From assembly GCA_910589415.1 (NCBI GenBank), contig OU342638.1, forward strand, positions 3,038,001-3,102,000: 64,000 bases of DNA, read 5' to 3'. This stretch comes from Malachius bipustulatus. Lineage: Eukaryota; Arthropoda; Insecta; Coleoptera; Melyridae. Below are positions 1 to 12,060 of this stretch, one piece after another. Position 1 is the stretch's first letter. The number at the start of each line of letters is the position of its first letter. A program made the translations under genes and the position numbers. The notes beneath the pieces are model-generated. The model saw only the letters and a program-made list of their open reading frames with translations. It did no database searches and was not told where the DNA came from.

Positions 1-1800
1 AAATTCAGTGTTTAGAGTTGGTCAAGGGTGATAAATATGAACACCAAAGTTATAATTAATAGTAAATTATGCAACGAGCTTTTAATGAAGGCTATTAATA
101 CGTGAGTATAATGGTTAAGATACGAGCCGTAGACGAGCGTTATCCATTATCTGCGAGTTCCATACACTATTTTTCCTACGACCCTTTTTTATTTCATAGA
201 AAAGATTAAAAAATTATACATATATTTTAAATATAAACTTATGTTGACATTATAATTAATAACATTGCCGGCCAATAATTACGATATTGTTTACCTGCGA
301 TATTGTTTGCGACGGTCGCAGCGTTGCCGCTTTGAATACTATCACGGAGCACTACGAATAATATAATACTTTATCTTCTTATCTTTTACATCGATATACC
401 TATCAAATTAATTAAGGTAACATAAAATCTTGATAACTTTTCTTTGAATGTTACTTATGTTCTAAATTAAATAATCGTTCAGAATTTTTTTTCAGAAATA
501 CAGAACTTTAATCACAAGGCAATTTTTTTCGTGAGTATGACAACTCTGTGACTTCGGTTGGTTTGGACCGACCCGATTGTGAGGAACCGATTCGATTGCA
601 AATGCTCCTTTGCGATTGAATAGCTTGACCAGTGCGTTAATGAAAATTTGTATCTTAATGAGATCCATTAACGCACTGGTGATTCATAATTTAATATGCA
701 TATTAAAGGTTAGGAGTAGAAAAAATTATTTACTAAAAAAATAAAAATACACTACTGAGATATCAACTTAATTATTTCAATATCTACTACTAAATTTCGA
801 TTATAAAACTGATATGCAAAGTTTAAAAAGGAATAAAAAAATTTTTGAAAAAAGAGAAAACACTTTTAACTACTTAAAAAAAAACTATCTTATGTACAAT
901 CTGACTCTAATCAACTACCATTCTATTTGTGGGAATAGTGCTGTGGCGGTACCTGATCTGATTTAATTAATTTAGTTTCACAAGTGACGTTAAATAAAAA
1001 AACAAAAATAAAATTTCTTTCCAGAAGTTCCACCAGAGGAATTTCCTCATAGTTTTTATCTGGAAAAAAAATTAGATTGAAAGTAATTATAGCAGTGCTG
1101 AAGAGAGGATGAAAATATATTCATTATAAGTAAATGGAAGTTATAATTTTGAAATAATTTTTAGTTTTAATGTTCTGTGTTAAATTTCTTTTTATACGTG
1201 TGACGTGCTTTATAATGCACATTTCCTAAAAATTCTCGTAATTTAACTGCAGATCACCTTTTCTGGTTTTTAGTGACCGATTTAAAATTATTTTATTCAT
1301 AAGAAATTATAAATTAATAAGTACCTACCAAATTTTATTGTTGAATTAAATTTATTCAATTTTCACACTGTACTTATAAATATTTCAACATTTGAACATT
1401 CAATAATAACAGGGATGGATGCAATTTACATTACAGTCCACATTATCAATGATAATGAGCATAAAAGCTTCCATTTATTGCCCACGCACTAAAGAGTAGT
1501 GAATTATTAGAATACTTTTTATCAACCACTATAATTAATTCATTTGTAAGCATGGTTCACTAATTATCAAGGCAATGTTTATAGAGACTGTAGAAATGTT
1601 TTTTCTCACTAAAAGTTAATTGAAGTTGAAACAAATTAATATTAGATAGTAGTTAATGTTACTTAGTAACTACCTATGTAATTATACATAAATAATGCTT
1701 ATAAACCTCAAATGTTTAATCCCTGTGCACTAATCCCTCTTTTTCCAATTATTGATTTAAAAAATATTAAAGAAAATATAATCAACACTGTTTTCAATTT
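1..1800. other. AT-rich intergenic segment, no gene seen
   Basis: No reading frame with recognisable protein similarity on either strand. The sequence is strongly AT-rich with scattered homopolymers. The only clear structure is a perfect 15-bp inverted repeat at 628-680, listed separately. It lies downstream of the minus-strand Myb/SANT-like gene, so part of it may be that gene's 3' flank. Confidence 0.5.
628..680. repeat. Perfect 15-bp hairpin
   Basis: ACCAGTGCGTTAATG at 628-642 is followed 23 bases later by its exact reverse complement at 666-680. The spacer is AT-rich. This could be the tip of a short inverted-repeat element or a transcript hairpin; I see no flanking duplication that decides it. 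Confidence 0.6.
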
Positions 1801-4800
1801 TTATTCAGCTAATTTTTTTTTTAATAGTTTCATTTTAAGTTCATGCTCCTCGAAGAACATGTTATGCTGAATTCGGTCATAGTTCCGTTCCCTCCTTGCA
1901 TTATTAATTTTAATTTCAAAATATTTCCTTTGGAGGGCATAACGGGAACTATTCCCGAATTCAGTTTTTTTTGTGCCTTTTTTTTATTTAGTTTTGCCGG
2001 GAGGGTTCTGGATATAATATTGGGTCTTGGAATAGGCGAGGGGGGGGGGGTTACTTCCAGCTTGGGAACCGCAGGATCTGGATATATCCTGGAGGAGGGT
2101 CCAGGAACAGGAGAAAGCGGGACCTCAAACTGTGCGGGAGCGGGAACAATGTTATCTGAAACATAAAATAATTAATACATTCCAAAACAACAAAAGTCTG
2201 TAACCGAATAGCTGCTCAAATTCAAAAAAGTAAAATGTCAATTATTAATACCTACATATAAAAAAACACAGACGAGTATTATAAAAGTCATGAGTGCGCT
2301 GAGTGAAAAGAGATTTTTTAAGGTGTGTCTTGTAACGTGCAAGAATAAAGTCAATAAAGAATAAAGTCAAGAATTCAATTAAAAATATAATTTGATTTAT
2401 TTATGACTAACTTAAACTTAAATAATATTTCATCTGCTCAGAAAGTCAAACAACTAATCTATGCATGTCACCTCCCAATTAGATATCCACCGGAATTTTT
2501 GTATAATTTTCAGAAACATCAAAATAATACTACATATAACGAAGGAACGAGGAACACTAGAAATATTCTGGATTTTTAATTCGTACTTGTTTTCTTGTTT
2601 ATGTTTACCTTCTACAATATTTCTTATGACAGCCTGCAAAGTCGCGACATTTCAAGTGACATGATAGGAAAGACATATTGCCAGGCCAGTGTAACTGACA
2701 ATAAAGAATTTAAGACTTTTAATTTGGTATTAATAAAGTGTAAGAACCATAAGAATACGTTTAAATATACATTAAAATTAAGAAGCTCTCACCACAAAAA
2801 AAAACTGCCTCACTATCGAAAGTGTTTTCGATCGGCTCCATTTGCTTCCGCAGTCCTGCTACAATTTGAGCCCCAATATCGCCGAGGTCAGACTTGTAGC
2901 TCCCTCCTCCAGTTTCCATAACCTCCTTCTAAATAAAACAGATTACTAGTATCAGGTAATGTAAAAATTCCATAAATAAATAGCAAACAATTAATGATTT
3001 TCGTTTAGCTGTTGATTTTTCCCCAAGGGCGTAGCAAGGATTTTTTCTAGGAGGGGGGGGCAATGGTTGTTCGAGAAGCAATTAAAAAAAAAAAGAGAAA
3101 GAGGGTCCCTCCCAAAATAGTGGTGCGGGCGAATTTTTTTTTATTATTCAAGGTCACGCAATTTCCCAGCTCTTGAATAAATACAGGGTTTGAAAAAAAA
3201 GCCGAAGAGGTGATTCTTCTTATGAGCTTTTAGGCATAAGAAAGTTAAATAATTCCCTCCTTTCGTATATAGTCACTCTCGTTATGAAATAAGAATTAAA
3301 TTGTTATGGTCATATTTCCATAAAATTATTTTTTACCTTAGAAGGTACATTAATTTTTAATATCTATTGACTGTCGTTTTTGGACAATTCAAAAAGTCAC
3401 TCTTGTCATCATTCCACGTCGGAAAAGGGATTTCTAATAGAATATAAACAGAATCAAGAGATGGGAAATGGTAATAACAACAGTAGTAATTATTATACAA
3501 AAATAAAAAATTGGCTACGATCGCACCAAAAAGCACTGGGTAGCCAGATTTTAGATTTTGAACCACCGCTGCCGATAAAGACAGCAAAAAACAACCCCCT
3601 CCCCCCTGATAAAGCACCTCAGGGAGCTATTTGTATCAATATTCAAGGCTATGCAATTTCCCAGTACTTGAAGAAAAAAATTTCTTTGAAAATTTGCCAC
3701 CGTAGGCTATATAGCTCTATCCTTTACATTGTACCTACACTGTACAGGTAAGTAAAAGAAGGCTGTACCTACTTAAACAAAACCATAATTCTATTATAAT
3801 CGGATTTAGCCGGTTACCTCGAAATTCCGTAAACTCGGAATTTTTTTCCCATTTTTAAGCAGGAAATTAGAAGAACTCCAGCTTTCTCGCATATACTTCT
3901 TTCTAAACAGGAACAAATGCCAAGTTAATTTTTATTACGATATATGACCACAAGATCAGTAAGATTTTAGATAAATATAGGATCAGGTAAATATGAAAAT
4001 CAAAACTAGCCACTAATATAAAAGTATTCATACAGGGTGCGCCAGAGAAACGTACTTATTTGAAAGGTCAATAAAAATAAAAGTACTTCAGTTATTGTTT
4101 TGATTCTTTTTTTATTTGAGAATACAATATCCCATTTTTTTTCATACAGTCTTGAAAATGACATCGGTTAAATGGCGACCCCCATTGCGCACACACTGAT
4201 TAAGTCGATTTTTGAAGTTCGTGTCCACATTTTGCAGCATATCAATCGGTATGTTGGCGATGGCGTCGCGTTCTTGAGGCAGGCTATGGTCTGTGGTCGA
4301 TTGACATAAACCAGGGATTTCAAATAACCCCATAAAAAGAAATCGCATGGAGCCAAATCAGGAGAGCGTGCCGGCCATGGGAGATCGCCTCTGAGAGAGA
4401 TGAGGCGGTCGGGAAAATGTTGCCGCAACAAATTCATTGAGAATCGTGCTGTGTGTGCTGTGGCCCCATCTTGCTGAAACCACACGTCCCTAACGTTCAT
4501 TTCTTCGAGGCTTGGAAGAAAAAATTCCTCGACCATGTTCCTGTAACGAGCTGCATTCACGGTAACTGCGCGTTCGTTTTCTTCAAAAAAATACGGACCA
4601 ATTATTCCCATTACTGATATCGCACACCAGACAGTAACTCGTTCACAATGAAGTGGCTTCTGGTGAAGTTCACGCGGATTTTCACCACTCCAATAACGCA
4701 CATTTTGCTTGTTGACGCAGCCGGAAATGTGAAAGTGAGCCTCGTCACTGAAAAAAACGACCCCGTCTTCAGGCAGGTTGTCAAGCAGCATTTCACATGG

Positions 4801-6317
4801 ATTTTGACGGGCAACAAAATCGCGTTCAGTCAATTTTTGCACAACAGCCAATTTATAGGGATGAAATTGAAGGTCTTTATGGAGAATTCGTCGAACAGTG
4901 GTGTCAGAAATTCTCAGAGCAGCTGCGTGTTTGCGAGCCGAATGTTGGGGTGAACGGAGAACTGCCTCACTCTTTCGATATTTTCCGGAGTTCTTGTAGT
5001 CCGTTGATGTCCATTTCTGGGTTTAGCGACACTTCCACACTCCCGAAATGAGTTAACCCACGACAGAATCGAATTGCGGCCAGGAACGAGTCTGTGAGGA
5101 GGAATTTCAAAGCGAGCGCGGAAGGCAGGTTGTGTAGCAACAAGTGAGCGACCGTTAGAAAAGAAGCTCTCGACGGCGAATGCGCGTTGCTCTCTAGACC
5201 AGAGCATGATGACAACTGACTGGAGAGGCAAACAAACATGGTGACTTCCCCCTCCTGATGAGCCCCCTCTCACCCCTCTACCCGCCGAACTCACCGCTCG
5301 GGAATATTTCCAAATAAGTAAGTTTCTCTGGCGCTCCCTGTATATACTATACATACGTTGCTTTCTGCCACCTCTTTGCGTAGCTTCTTTTTCAAATTAC
5401 AATACGCTGCCTTCAGTCCGTCGGGAGTTCGGCAGTTGCTGGAGCGGCTATTAAAATTCCTGATAATGGATGCCCAGACATCAGCCTTCTTTTTGAAGGC
5501 CTGGCTGTTGGTACGTTTGTCTTCTATGACATCCATATACCTAAGAAAATGGACAGGAATGATGGGATTTTAGGGAAGTGTTTAATATGAAACTGGAACA
5601 CTGGAGTTTGGTTTCGGTAATTGGATGGCTCGGTATAAAGACAATGTAGGCCCATTGCAGGGTAAGGAATCTACACGTTATGAAAGTTGGATTGGAATAG
5701 AGGCACATTACTCTTAGATCGCTGGGTTATTGTAACTCGAGAGCTTTCAATTTAAACATTACAAATCGATAATAATAATTATAGAAGTGCAAAATTATTA
5801 TGCTTAAGGCTGATATTATCTTTCATTATATGTTCGAACAAATTTTGTATGTATGGTCCTTTAGGAGGTATGTAATTCGCAAATTTGGTAGTACAACTTT
5901 ATTAATAAATTTGGTAATCCTATAGAAGTGAATCAGAAACATATGTATAGAAGAATCAGATTAGGATAGTCAGATTAGGTATTTTTCCCTTGCCCTTACG
6001 GCTTTTTCTATGTATTACTAAATTTTATAGTAAAGAAAATATAAAATTTAGATGACCCGTAAATTTAAATGACAAGAATATGTGGTAAGGGTGAAAAAAA
6101 TACCTAACCTGACTATCTTAATCTAATGTAGGTACATATCTACCACTTCAATAGGATTACCATAAATTTATCCACTTTATTATTGTGATTCAATCAACAT
6201 GAGAATAGGTAAATACGTTGGTACTCACCCTTGAACTAGCTCCAGCAAAATTTGCTTCTCCTCGCCTGTAAAATTTGCTGCCCGGTCCCGTTTCCTCTTA
6301 ACGGCAGTCAGGTCCAT
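1801..6317 (-). CDS. Myb/SANT-like DNA-binding domain protein (zeste/NAIF1-like), four exons
   Basis: Spliced minus-strand gene assembled by eye: exon 1 6317-6229, exon 2 5540-5357, exon 3 2928-2793, exon 4 2155-1801. Every junction has GT/AG (donors GTGAGT, GTATGT, GTGAGA) and phases agree (2, 0, 1). Exon 1 opens MDLTAVKRKRDRAANFT, the usual start of the Myb/SANT-like domain of insect zeste/NAIF1-type proteins. Exon 2 carries its tryptophan and basic helices (DVWASI, LKAAYCNLKKKLRK). Exon 3 has the family linker METGGG. Exon 4 is proline-rich and ends in a charged coiled coil, stop at 1801-1803 overlapping AATAAA. Exon 4 needs one extra base at an A8 run near 1965-1985 to join its two halves; with it the product is 254 residues. 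Likely a nuclear DNA-binding protein, either a host gene or a Harbinger-derived one. AG directly before the ATG allows a 5' UTR intron. Exons are seen; function is by family. Confidence 0.72.
3000..4030. other. Intron 2 sequence of the Myb/SANT-like gene with repeat debris
   Basis: No gene is supported. A G-run-containing fragment around 3035-3065 and two similar segments, near 3149-3178 and 3641-3670 (both contain GCAATTTCCCAG), suggest old repeat copies. The whole stretch lies between exons 2 and 3 of the minus-strand gene. Confidence 0.4.
4033..5340 (-). mobile_element. mariner-type DD41D element, complete with TIRs and TA duplication
   Basis: Terminal inverted repeats of about 30 bp (left 4033-4062, CAGGGTGCGCCAGAGAAAC; right 5311-5340) match with few differences. 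Both ends are flanked by TA (4031-4032 and 5341-5342), the Tc1/mariner target duplication. The 1,308-bp element sits in intron 2 of the Myb/SANT-like gene, 11 bp downstream of the exon 2 donor GTATGT. Its transposase is on the minus strand, the same strand as the gene. Confidence 0.88.
4142..5207 (-). pseudogene. DD41D mariner-like transposase, frameshifted
   Basis: The N-terminal part (from ATG 5207, MLWSREQRAFAV) is the helix-turn-helix region common in insect mariner-like transposases (DUF4817-type). The catalytic part shows FFSDEAHF for the first Asp, WFQQDGATAHTA for the second, and APCDFFLWGYLK for the third, with 41 residues between the last two, hence DD41D. One frameshift lies near 4935 (between LANTQLL and the frame reading RKHAAALRIS) and another near 4290, after which the family-typical C-terminus continues in a different frame to about 4142. 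A cut-and-paste transposase by family; this copy cannot make a full protein as read. Confidence 0.85.
5904..6170. repeat. Imperfect palindromic MITE-like repeat in intron 1
   Basis: Arms at about 5904-6000 and 6083-6170 are near reverse complements (for example TTTGGTAATCCTAT against ATAGGATTACCATAAA, and AGATTAGGTATTTTT against AAAAAATACCTAA). No coding sequence. It lies in intron 1 of the Myb/SANT-like gene. Exact ends and target duplication were not resolved. Confidence 0.55.
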
Positions 6318-6479
6318 CTAGATATAAATTTTATTTTTAGTAAATACTATCAGATCTTGAATTACCTAACCACCAGAACATTATGTTTGGTATTGGTAGA
6401 ATGGTAGATAGATTAAAGATTACTGAAATTTTTCTTGTGGGCTGTTGCTTGTTGCTTTAGAAGGTCATTGAACTTAACT

Positions 6480-6780
6480 TGAAACTTGACCAGCTGACAC
6501 GACACCACTCCGGGCGCGCCGCGCGCAAGCCAATCGACATTTCTTATTTATTTCAAGTGTCACTCACATCATTTCTTCAGCGTCAATGGCTGTTTTGGCT
6601 GTTTCGTTGACATTCGTGTAGAGTGGACGGTTAAATATGGCCGACTTCCGGCGATAACTAACCACGAGCTAGGCTCGGGGAAATCTTGCTTTATAATACG
6701 CACGCGGAAACTTAACTCGGAGTTAGTGTTATCTGGCAGATAACTAACTTTCTACTTAACCAGCGTTTATAATATCGGCT
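6480..6780 (-). promoter_or_regulatory. CpG-richer segment, possible promoter of the Myb/SANT-like gene
   Basis: Around 6510-6525 there is a CGGGCGCGCCGCGCGC stretch, and near 6648 CTTCCGG (an ETS-like core). It stands out from the AT-rich surroundings and lies 150-450 bp upstream of the gene's ATG on the minus strand. This is inference from composition and position only. Confidence 0.3.
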
Positions 6781-6781
6781 G

Positions 6782-7879
6782 TAAATCTTTAATGACGGCA
6801 GGCTTGATAGAATTTCCAGAAAGTGATAGCCTACAGTTTGTTTCCACCTTGAGGAAATACCACGTAAAAAACATAATAAATAAATGTATCTGTAGGAACA
6901 CAGAACATTTCATGTTTACCTATCATAGAGACGAAAGCATGTGTAGCGAGTCCTGTGTTTGCTCAGGAAGTGTAACTTCACCAAAAACACTGCATGTTGC
7001 GGTGTCGTACACTTTGGCGGAAGTTATAGCCATCTCATCGATAATCAAAACACAGTTAAAATTCTCAATTTTGATCTTCAAGAACTCTATCACTTCGTGT
7101 AAAATTCCAGGAGCAAATTTGAATCCTTCTAGTCTTCTGCTAACCGTTCTTAAAGATGGAAGTGGATATTTTTGCTTCCTTAATAAATCGTAACCAGAAG
7201 ACCCACATGCAAACTTCAACTGAAAGTCTTCTTTAATTGTATTATTGGACCACCTCATCCACTTGGAGTTTTTTCTTTGCATAGCAGAAATCTGATCTTC
7301 GTGAAAGATGTTCTTCAGCAGTTCTGCATATTTTTTATATTTCTGGAGATCCTTTTTGAATTGTACTAATTTTTCCTTCATTTTGGTAATGGTTTGATTT
7401 TTTCTTATGATTTGCCTTTTCAGTTTGGCTGTTTCGGGCAACCTATTGTGTTTCCGTATCCTTTCAAGTGTACTACCAGAAGATGGGTGTGAACAGTTGC
7501 TCGACAATGGCTCATTCATGTTTGCAGAATCCTCTACATTATTAGACCTGTAGCTACATCCCACAAGGTCTGGTGAAGGGTTGCTCTCGTGTACCACTCG
7601 CACTGCTGGTGGTTTCCTTTTTGGCATTACTTTGGCATAAGTAAATAGCGTAGGTACTGCATTGGCTTTTAGTTTACGTTTGCCGTCTACTCTATTAGCC
7701 TCCCAACAATAAGCATCGAAGTGAACTTCGAAAAGAACTGAATAATCGGTGGGTTTCCATCCAACCCGTTTAACTTAATCAGCCCGAATACTTTTACGAG
7801 TAGGGTCTCGAGGAAATACCTTCATTAAGTAACCTTTCTTAGCAGAATAACTGCAGTCAACAGCGGAATAACCAGGCAT
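6782..7879 (-). pseudogene. THAP-domain P-element-type transposase relic
   Basis: From ATG 7877-7879 the frame gives a degenerate THAP domain: MPGYSAVDCS start, FPRDPTRK, an in-frame TAA where the conserved Trp is expected, then VLFEVHF and the terminal AVPTLF motif. Several zinc-binding Cys are lost. After a basic coiled-coil region comes CVLIIDEMAI (first catalytic Asp of the P-element/THAP9 RNase-H fold) and VFGEVTLP. The frame stops near 6923; beyond a possible intron (AG at about 6880) the family motif LRGISSRWKQTVGYHF appears, followed by a frameshift. The C-terminal half is missing. A DNA-binding transposase by family, clearly inactive here. Confidence 0.75.
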
Positions 7880-7904
7880 CTAAAAGTTATAAACATTACA
7901 AAAA

Positions 7905-8110
7905 ATTTAAAAATGGCGATTTTAACTTGTTTATAACTAATAAACTATTCAATTTAGACTCCTACTGTGAGAACCGTCCGTATTCAATTTTCCTAGACAA
8001 TTCAAAAATATGATAACATACGAATTTCTTATTTAAGATAGCAAAGTTGATAGGGACTCCTGGTATAACCGGAAGTGTCGCCATTTTGAAATTATTATTT
8101 TTGGACTTGC
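7905..8110. repeat. Diverged copy of a MITE with GGTATAACCGGAAG end
   Basis: Resembles one arm of the palindromic element at 52475-53334: both contain GCGATTTT..TTTGTTTATAACT and, about 130 bp on, GTTGAT followed by GGTATAACCGGAA. The TA-flanked terminus seen in the other copy is not evident here, so this is a partial, older copy. Confidence 0.5.
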
Positions 8111-11100
8111 AATGGTCGACAATGGCAGGGTGACAAAAAATGTCTATCTCATTTGCAAGGAAAAAATACCTACTACTGCCCGCTTTAAAATAATCTTTCT
8201 GTATAGGTATAGGTATAAGGGATTAATTATGAAACCCATGGTATGTGTATAGAACATAATATTTTGCTTTTATTGCTTGTGAAATGAGCGATTCCACTAT
8301 AAGGGTTAAAGTAAAAAGCGATTGTAATATTTATGACATAAAAACGAATAAATTGCTCCAATATTCATTACTACTAAGTAACAGATCACCTTTTAACTAA
8401 TAATTACCACTAGCACATGAGAAGATCAATTGATTACAATGATTATATCAAGAAATCGCATAAGCGCACCTGTAAACGAATACAACTTGACTGCAAGAAT
8501 AACCTAAATATGCCTGCATATTTTTATATTTTTTTATTGTCATTTAACGACAATCTTGTGACCATGTAGAGAAACAGATTTTATTTTTTTATGCGAAAAC
8601 CGTACATGGGACTGAGAAAAAACAAGTGCTCAAATTTGCTTGGAAATGAATGGGGATTCCAAAAACGATTTCTATTTCAAAGAAATCAGTGGCGTACCAT
8701 CAATGTCTGCTAAAATATGCCGGTAAAATTCTGCACAATCGTGCACCATCGTCACTAATGGAAATAAAATGAAACGTGGTACATGAAAAAATGCCCCTTG
8801 ATGCTTGATACCTGTATACGAAATTTCATTAAAATATTCAGAGCGGTATTACAGATATTACGAAAAAATTCTTTATTTTAATAAAACTTTACCACCCCGT
8901 ATCTCAAAAGTTAGGACTCTTAGGACATACGTTCTTATGAAGTTTTCTTCTTAAAATGGATCCAAAAATCACCCCCTTAAATATTGACATATTCAATTAC
9001 ATAACACCCAGTAGAAAGAAGAAGGAAGGATATTTTAAGGAGGAAATTAATTAGCATAAGTAGCTCACTTGCTTATAGGTTGCTGTAGAAGTGTAGGTAC
9101 TTTTCCTTTTGATTTGTTTCTCGGAATCTCGTTCTATTGCTGCTGGTGCTGGACTACAGTCGCTCAGCTCGCTTGTTTGGTAACTTTTCCCCTGATGCTC
9201 TGAACAGGTTCTACAATTGATTGGACGATTGGATTTATTCGACGGATCTCGACGCTGGTGGCTTGGATGAGGATCGGCTCGTCGCGATAGCAGGAAGCGA
9301 TCGCTAGCAGGAAGAGGGAAAATAACAACCTTCGCTCGGCTTCAGCGTTGTTAATTCACCTTTGTTTTCGGTTAATTTCTTCAAAATCGGATGATTATTT
9401 TCACAATGTCGGCTCGAAGGACCATGTTGGAGATTGATACACTTATTGAAATTAGTTTGTTTATTCTAATTTGTGACATCTTCCGCTGGTAATCCAAGAG
9501 TGCCATATTGTTGATACACGCAGCGTTGCCACTTAAATTTACGGCCTCATATTTCAAGAAATACAGATAGGTACATAACAACTTTTACTTAGCAAGCACA
9601 GATCGACTACCATACTCTTTTACATAGAAGGGTTTCACAGTAATCTTTGAGGGTGTAAATAATAATAATTTTCACAAAGTCAATCGTACTTTAGCTCAAT
9701 TCAATACTCGAATATTTTCAATTCTCAATCGAAAGAGGGTATGTCATGTTTCTTCTTTTTCGAAAATATGGCCTCCCGCTTGGTAATGTAAAATTAACGT
9801 TTACGTTCAGTGTAGACAGGGAGGTTAATAATAGGATTTACGCTGCGCTTGCGCTTACGCTTACGTCGAATGTGAAAGGGCCTTAAGCCATATAATTTAT
9901 TTAGTTGTCATTTTATTGCACCGAGTGATTTCTGGTGATTAAAAATTTTCAAGTGAGTTGTTATTACTGATGATCTAACTTTATGTTTGACACACTGTTT
10001 ATTTCAAAATGTAAGCTTCACAGAAAGTCAGTGGCAATTGGTACTTTTTTTTTAAATAAGATACGCAAAGTTTTATTATCTGCGAACTTTTTGGCGGCCA
10101 CGGTATTTGATGACTACAAAATTTACCAACATTAACTAGGTACTTATAATTTTTTCATGATAACATGGAAATATATAAACTGTTAAGAATTAGTGAAACA
10201 TGGTTCGAAAAACAACAAGTTTATTTGAACAAAACCAAAGAACTCAAAATGATAACAAAGTAAAACAAAAACAAGAAGTTTATTCGGGGTAGGAATTAAA
10301 TGACTTTGGTAATACAGTATAAGAATTACCCGCGAGTCTTGAGCGATTGCTTGCTGACCCCAGAGTGTCCCTAAATTGATTCCGCTTCCCCCGTGTCGTC
10401 TTGCTGGTCCGGCTCCTTCCGTTCGAGGCATGTGTTCTTATTGCCCCACATGACAATTCTCGATAGCCAGAACTTGGACTCGTGACCGACTCACTCTTTC
10501 TTGATCTTGATCAGTAGCAGCTTCCGTGGACGGAAGTGCAGAGGATGGACCAAAGAATGGTTTTGCGTTCCGTTCTTAACAAAACAATACATCATAATCT
10601 ACGTATTATACGTATTAAACCTGACAAACTAAAGCTTTCAACCAATAATAATAGTGTTACTAAAAATTTTATTTTTTATTTTTTCATCAGCAATTATTAT
10701 TTGATGGGTGACCAATTATAGTGGTAAATAAAAAAGTTCAGTGACCGATCGTGCTCCGGGAGGTACGTTAAAAAGGGGGTCCCGGCTGCTTCACAGCAGT
10801 CGTTAAGTTACGTCAGAGGCCCTTGAGGCTACTTGAAAACTTCTGACACTTGGGCTTTACCACAGCCATACGATATTTATTTATTTTTTTATTTGTTGTC
10901 AGATGTGTCGCCATAGGGAATTGCATGTTAAAACTTACACCCCATGTTAACTTATGTTATGCGGCAACCTAGAAGTCGTTTTTAATTTTCAATAACAGTA
11001 CGTGTCCTCTACTTCATAATACCGGAATAATAGAAAAACCGGCCATTGTTTAACTATATACAGGGTCTTGACTATTTCGTGACACACAATATTGATATCG

Positions 11101-12056
11101 GGAAGAGTAAAAGATATACAGCGGGTTTTATAAAGGCTCATTAAGTTATTTATTAACGTATTAACGTTATTTCACTGTACTCAAGTGATTTGTAATTTCC
11201 TTGAATTTGGCCTCTTTAACACTACGGTCGCATTGCAATTTTTTTCTTCACTTTCAGGGCAAGGAATATCTTTGAAATTAACAGTAGCACGATTTTTATT
11301 TTGATATTTATATTTATTTTGCATTTGCATTCCAAAAATCGCGACATCGTTCACTATTATGGTCCGGATACGTTTGAGTGCGCTTGGTGCGTTCGGCCGG
11401 TCCTGGTATTGGAATAATGAGTTTCCGGCCGCTTGATGACGACTTCGCCCACTCGACTCACTCTGGCCTTGCATATTTATTATGTGATATTCGCTGTACT
11501 TAACAGGCTCGGGTTCAGGAAGACTGACTTTTAGTGCCGTTTTTTTCGCTTACCTTGTATTTGGAAAGCAAGTGAATACCTTCCTGGTGTTACTATAGGT
11601 ATGTCCTCCACCCCTATATAAGTGTCAATAAGTGAAACTGTAGGAGACGCAGATGTAAATAATGACCTTTTTTTAATTAAAAATAATAAAAATGAAGCCC
11701 AATCTACAATAAAGGTTTTGATTGACCATAAAGACTTTTCCACATTACCCTAGCAATTCAAAAAACCATAATACACAGGGTTTATCAACTGTTATAATTT
11801 TATGGATTTACATCCTCGCTGTTTAAAGAAGCCCCATTTGCGCTTAGCATGTTTTTCTCGCTCCAGTTACGGACACTGAAGAATTCTAGAGATGAAAACT
11901 ATGCTTTTAAGAACAACTCATTCAAATACTAATTACTTCAAATGAAAAAAAAATACTTTTTGTCTTGACGAAATCTACGGTTGTCGAAATTGAGTTATAT
12001 AATAGACCATCTACTTTCGGTTTCGGTATCATCAAAAGTGTTGCCATTCGGAAAAT
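8111..12056. other. Gene-free stretch with repeat fragments
   Basis: No convincing coding sequence. GC-richer islands at about 9120-9360, 10300-10560 and 11340-11470 look like remains of LTR-type elements. The segment 10177-10451 begins TGTTAAG, ends CCCCACA and contains minus-strand AATAAA signals, so it might be a solo LTR, but no matching target duplication was found. A dispersed repeat copy lies at 10905-11062. Confidence 0.4.
10905..11062 (+). repeat. Dispersed repeat family, copy 1
   Basis: Matches 26800-26955 in inverted orientation with moderate divergence: shared blocks include CCATAGGGAAT, AACTTATGTT and CGTTTTTAATTTTCAATA. It ends near a TATACAGGGT-like terminus at 11055-11065, suggesting a mariner-type MITE end. 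Confidence 0.6.
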
Positions 12057-12060
12057 AGTA

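Noticed and set aside
1843..2166. 107-codon plus-strand open frame
   Set aside because: It is antisense to exon 4 of the Myb/SANT-like gene; low-complexity Gly/Glu content comes from the Pro-rich exon.
3380..3751. 123-codon open frame on the plus strand
   Set aside because: No recognisable motif, Asn/Lys-rich as expected of AT-rich sequence, and inside an intron.
10177..10451. Possible solo LTR on the minus strand
   Set aside because: TG/CA-like ends and AATAAA signals are present, but flanks (AAAC and TGAC) do not match and no second copy is in the window.
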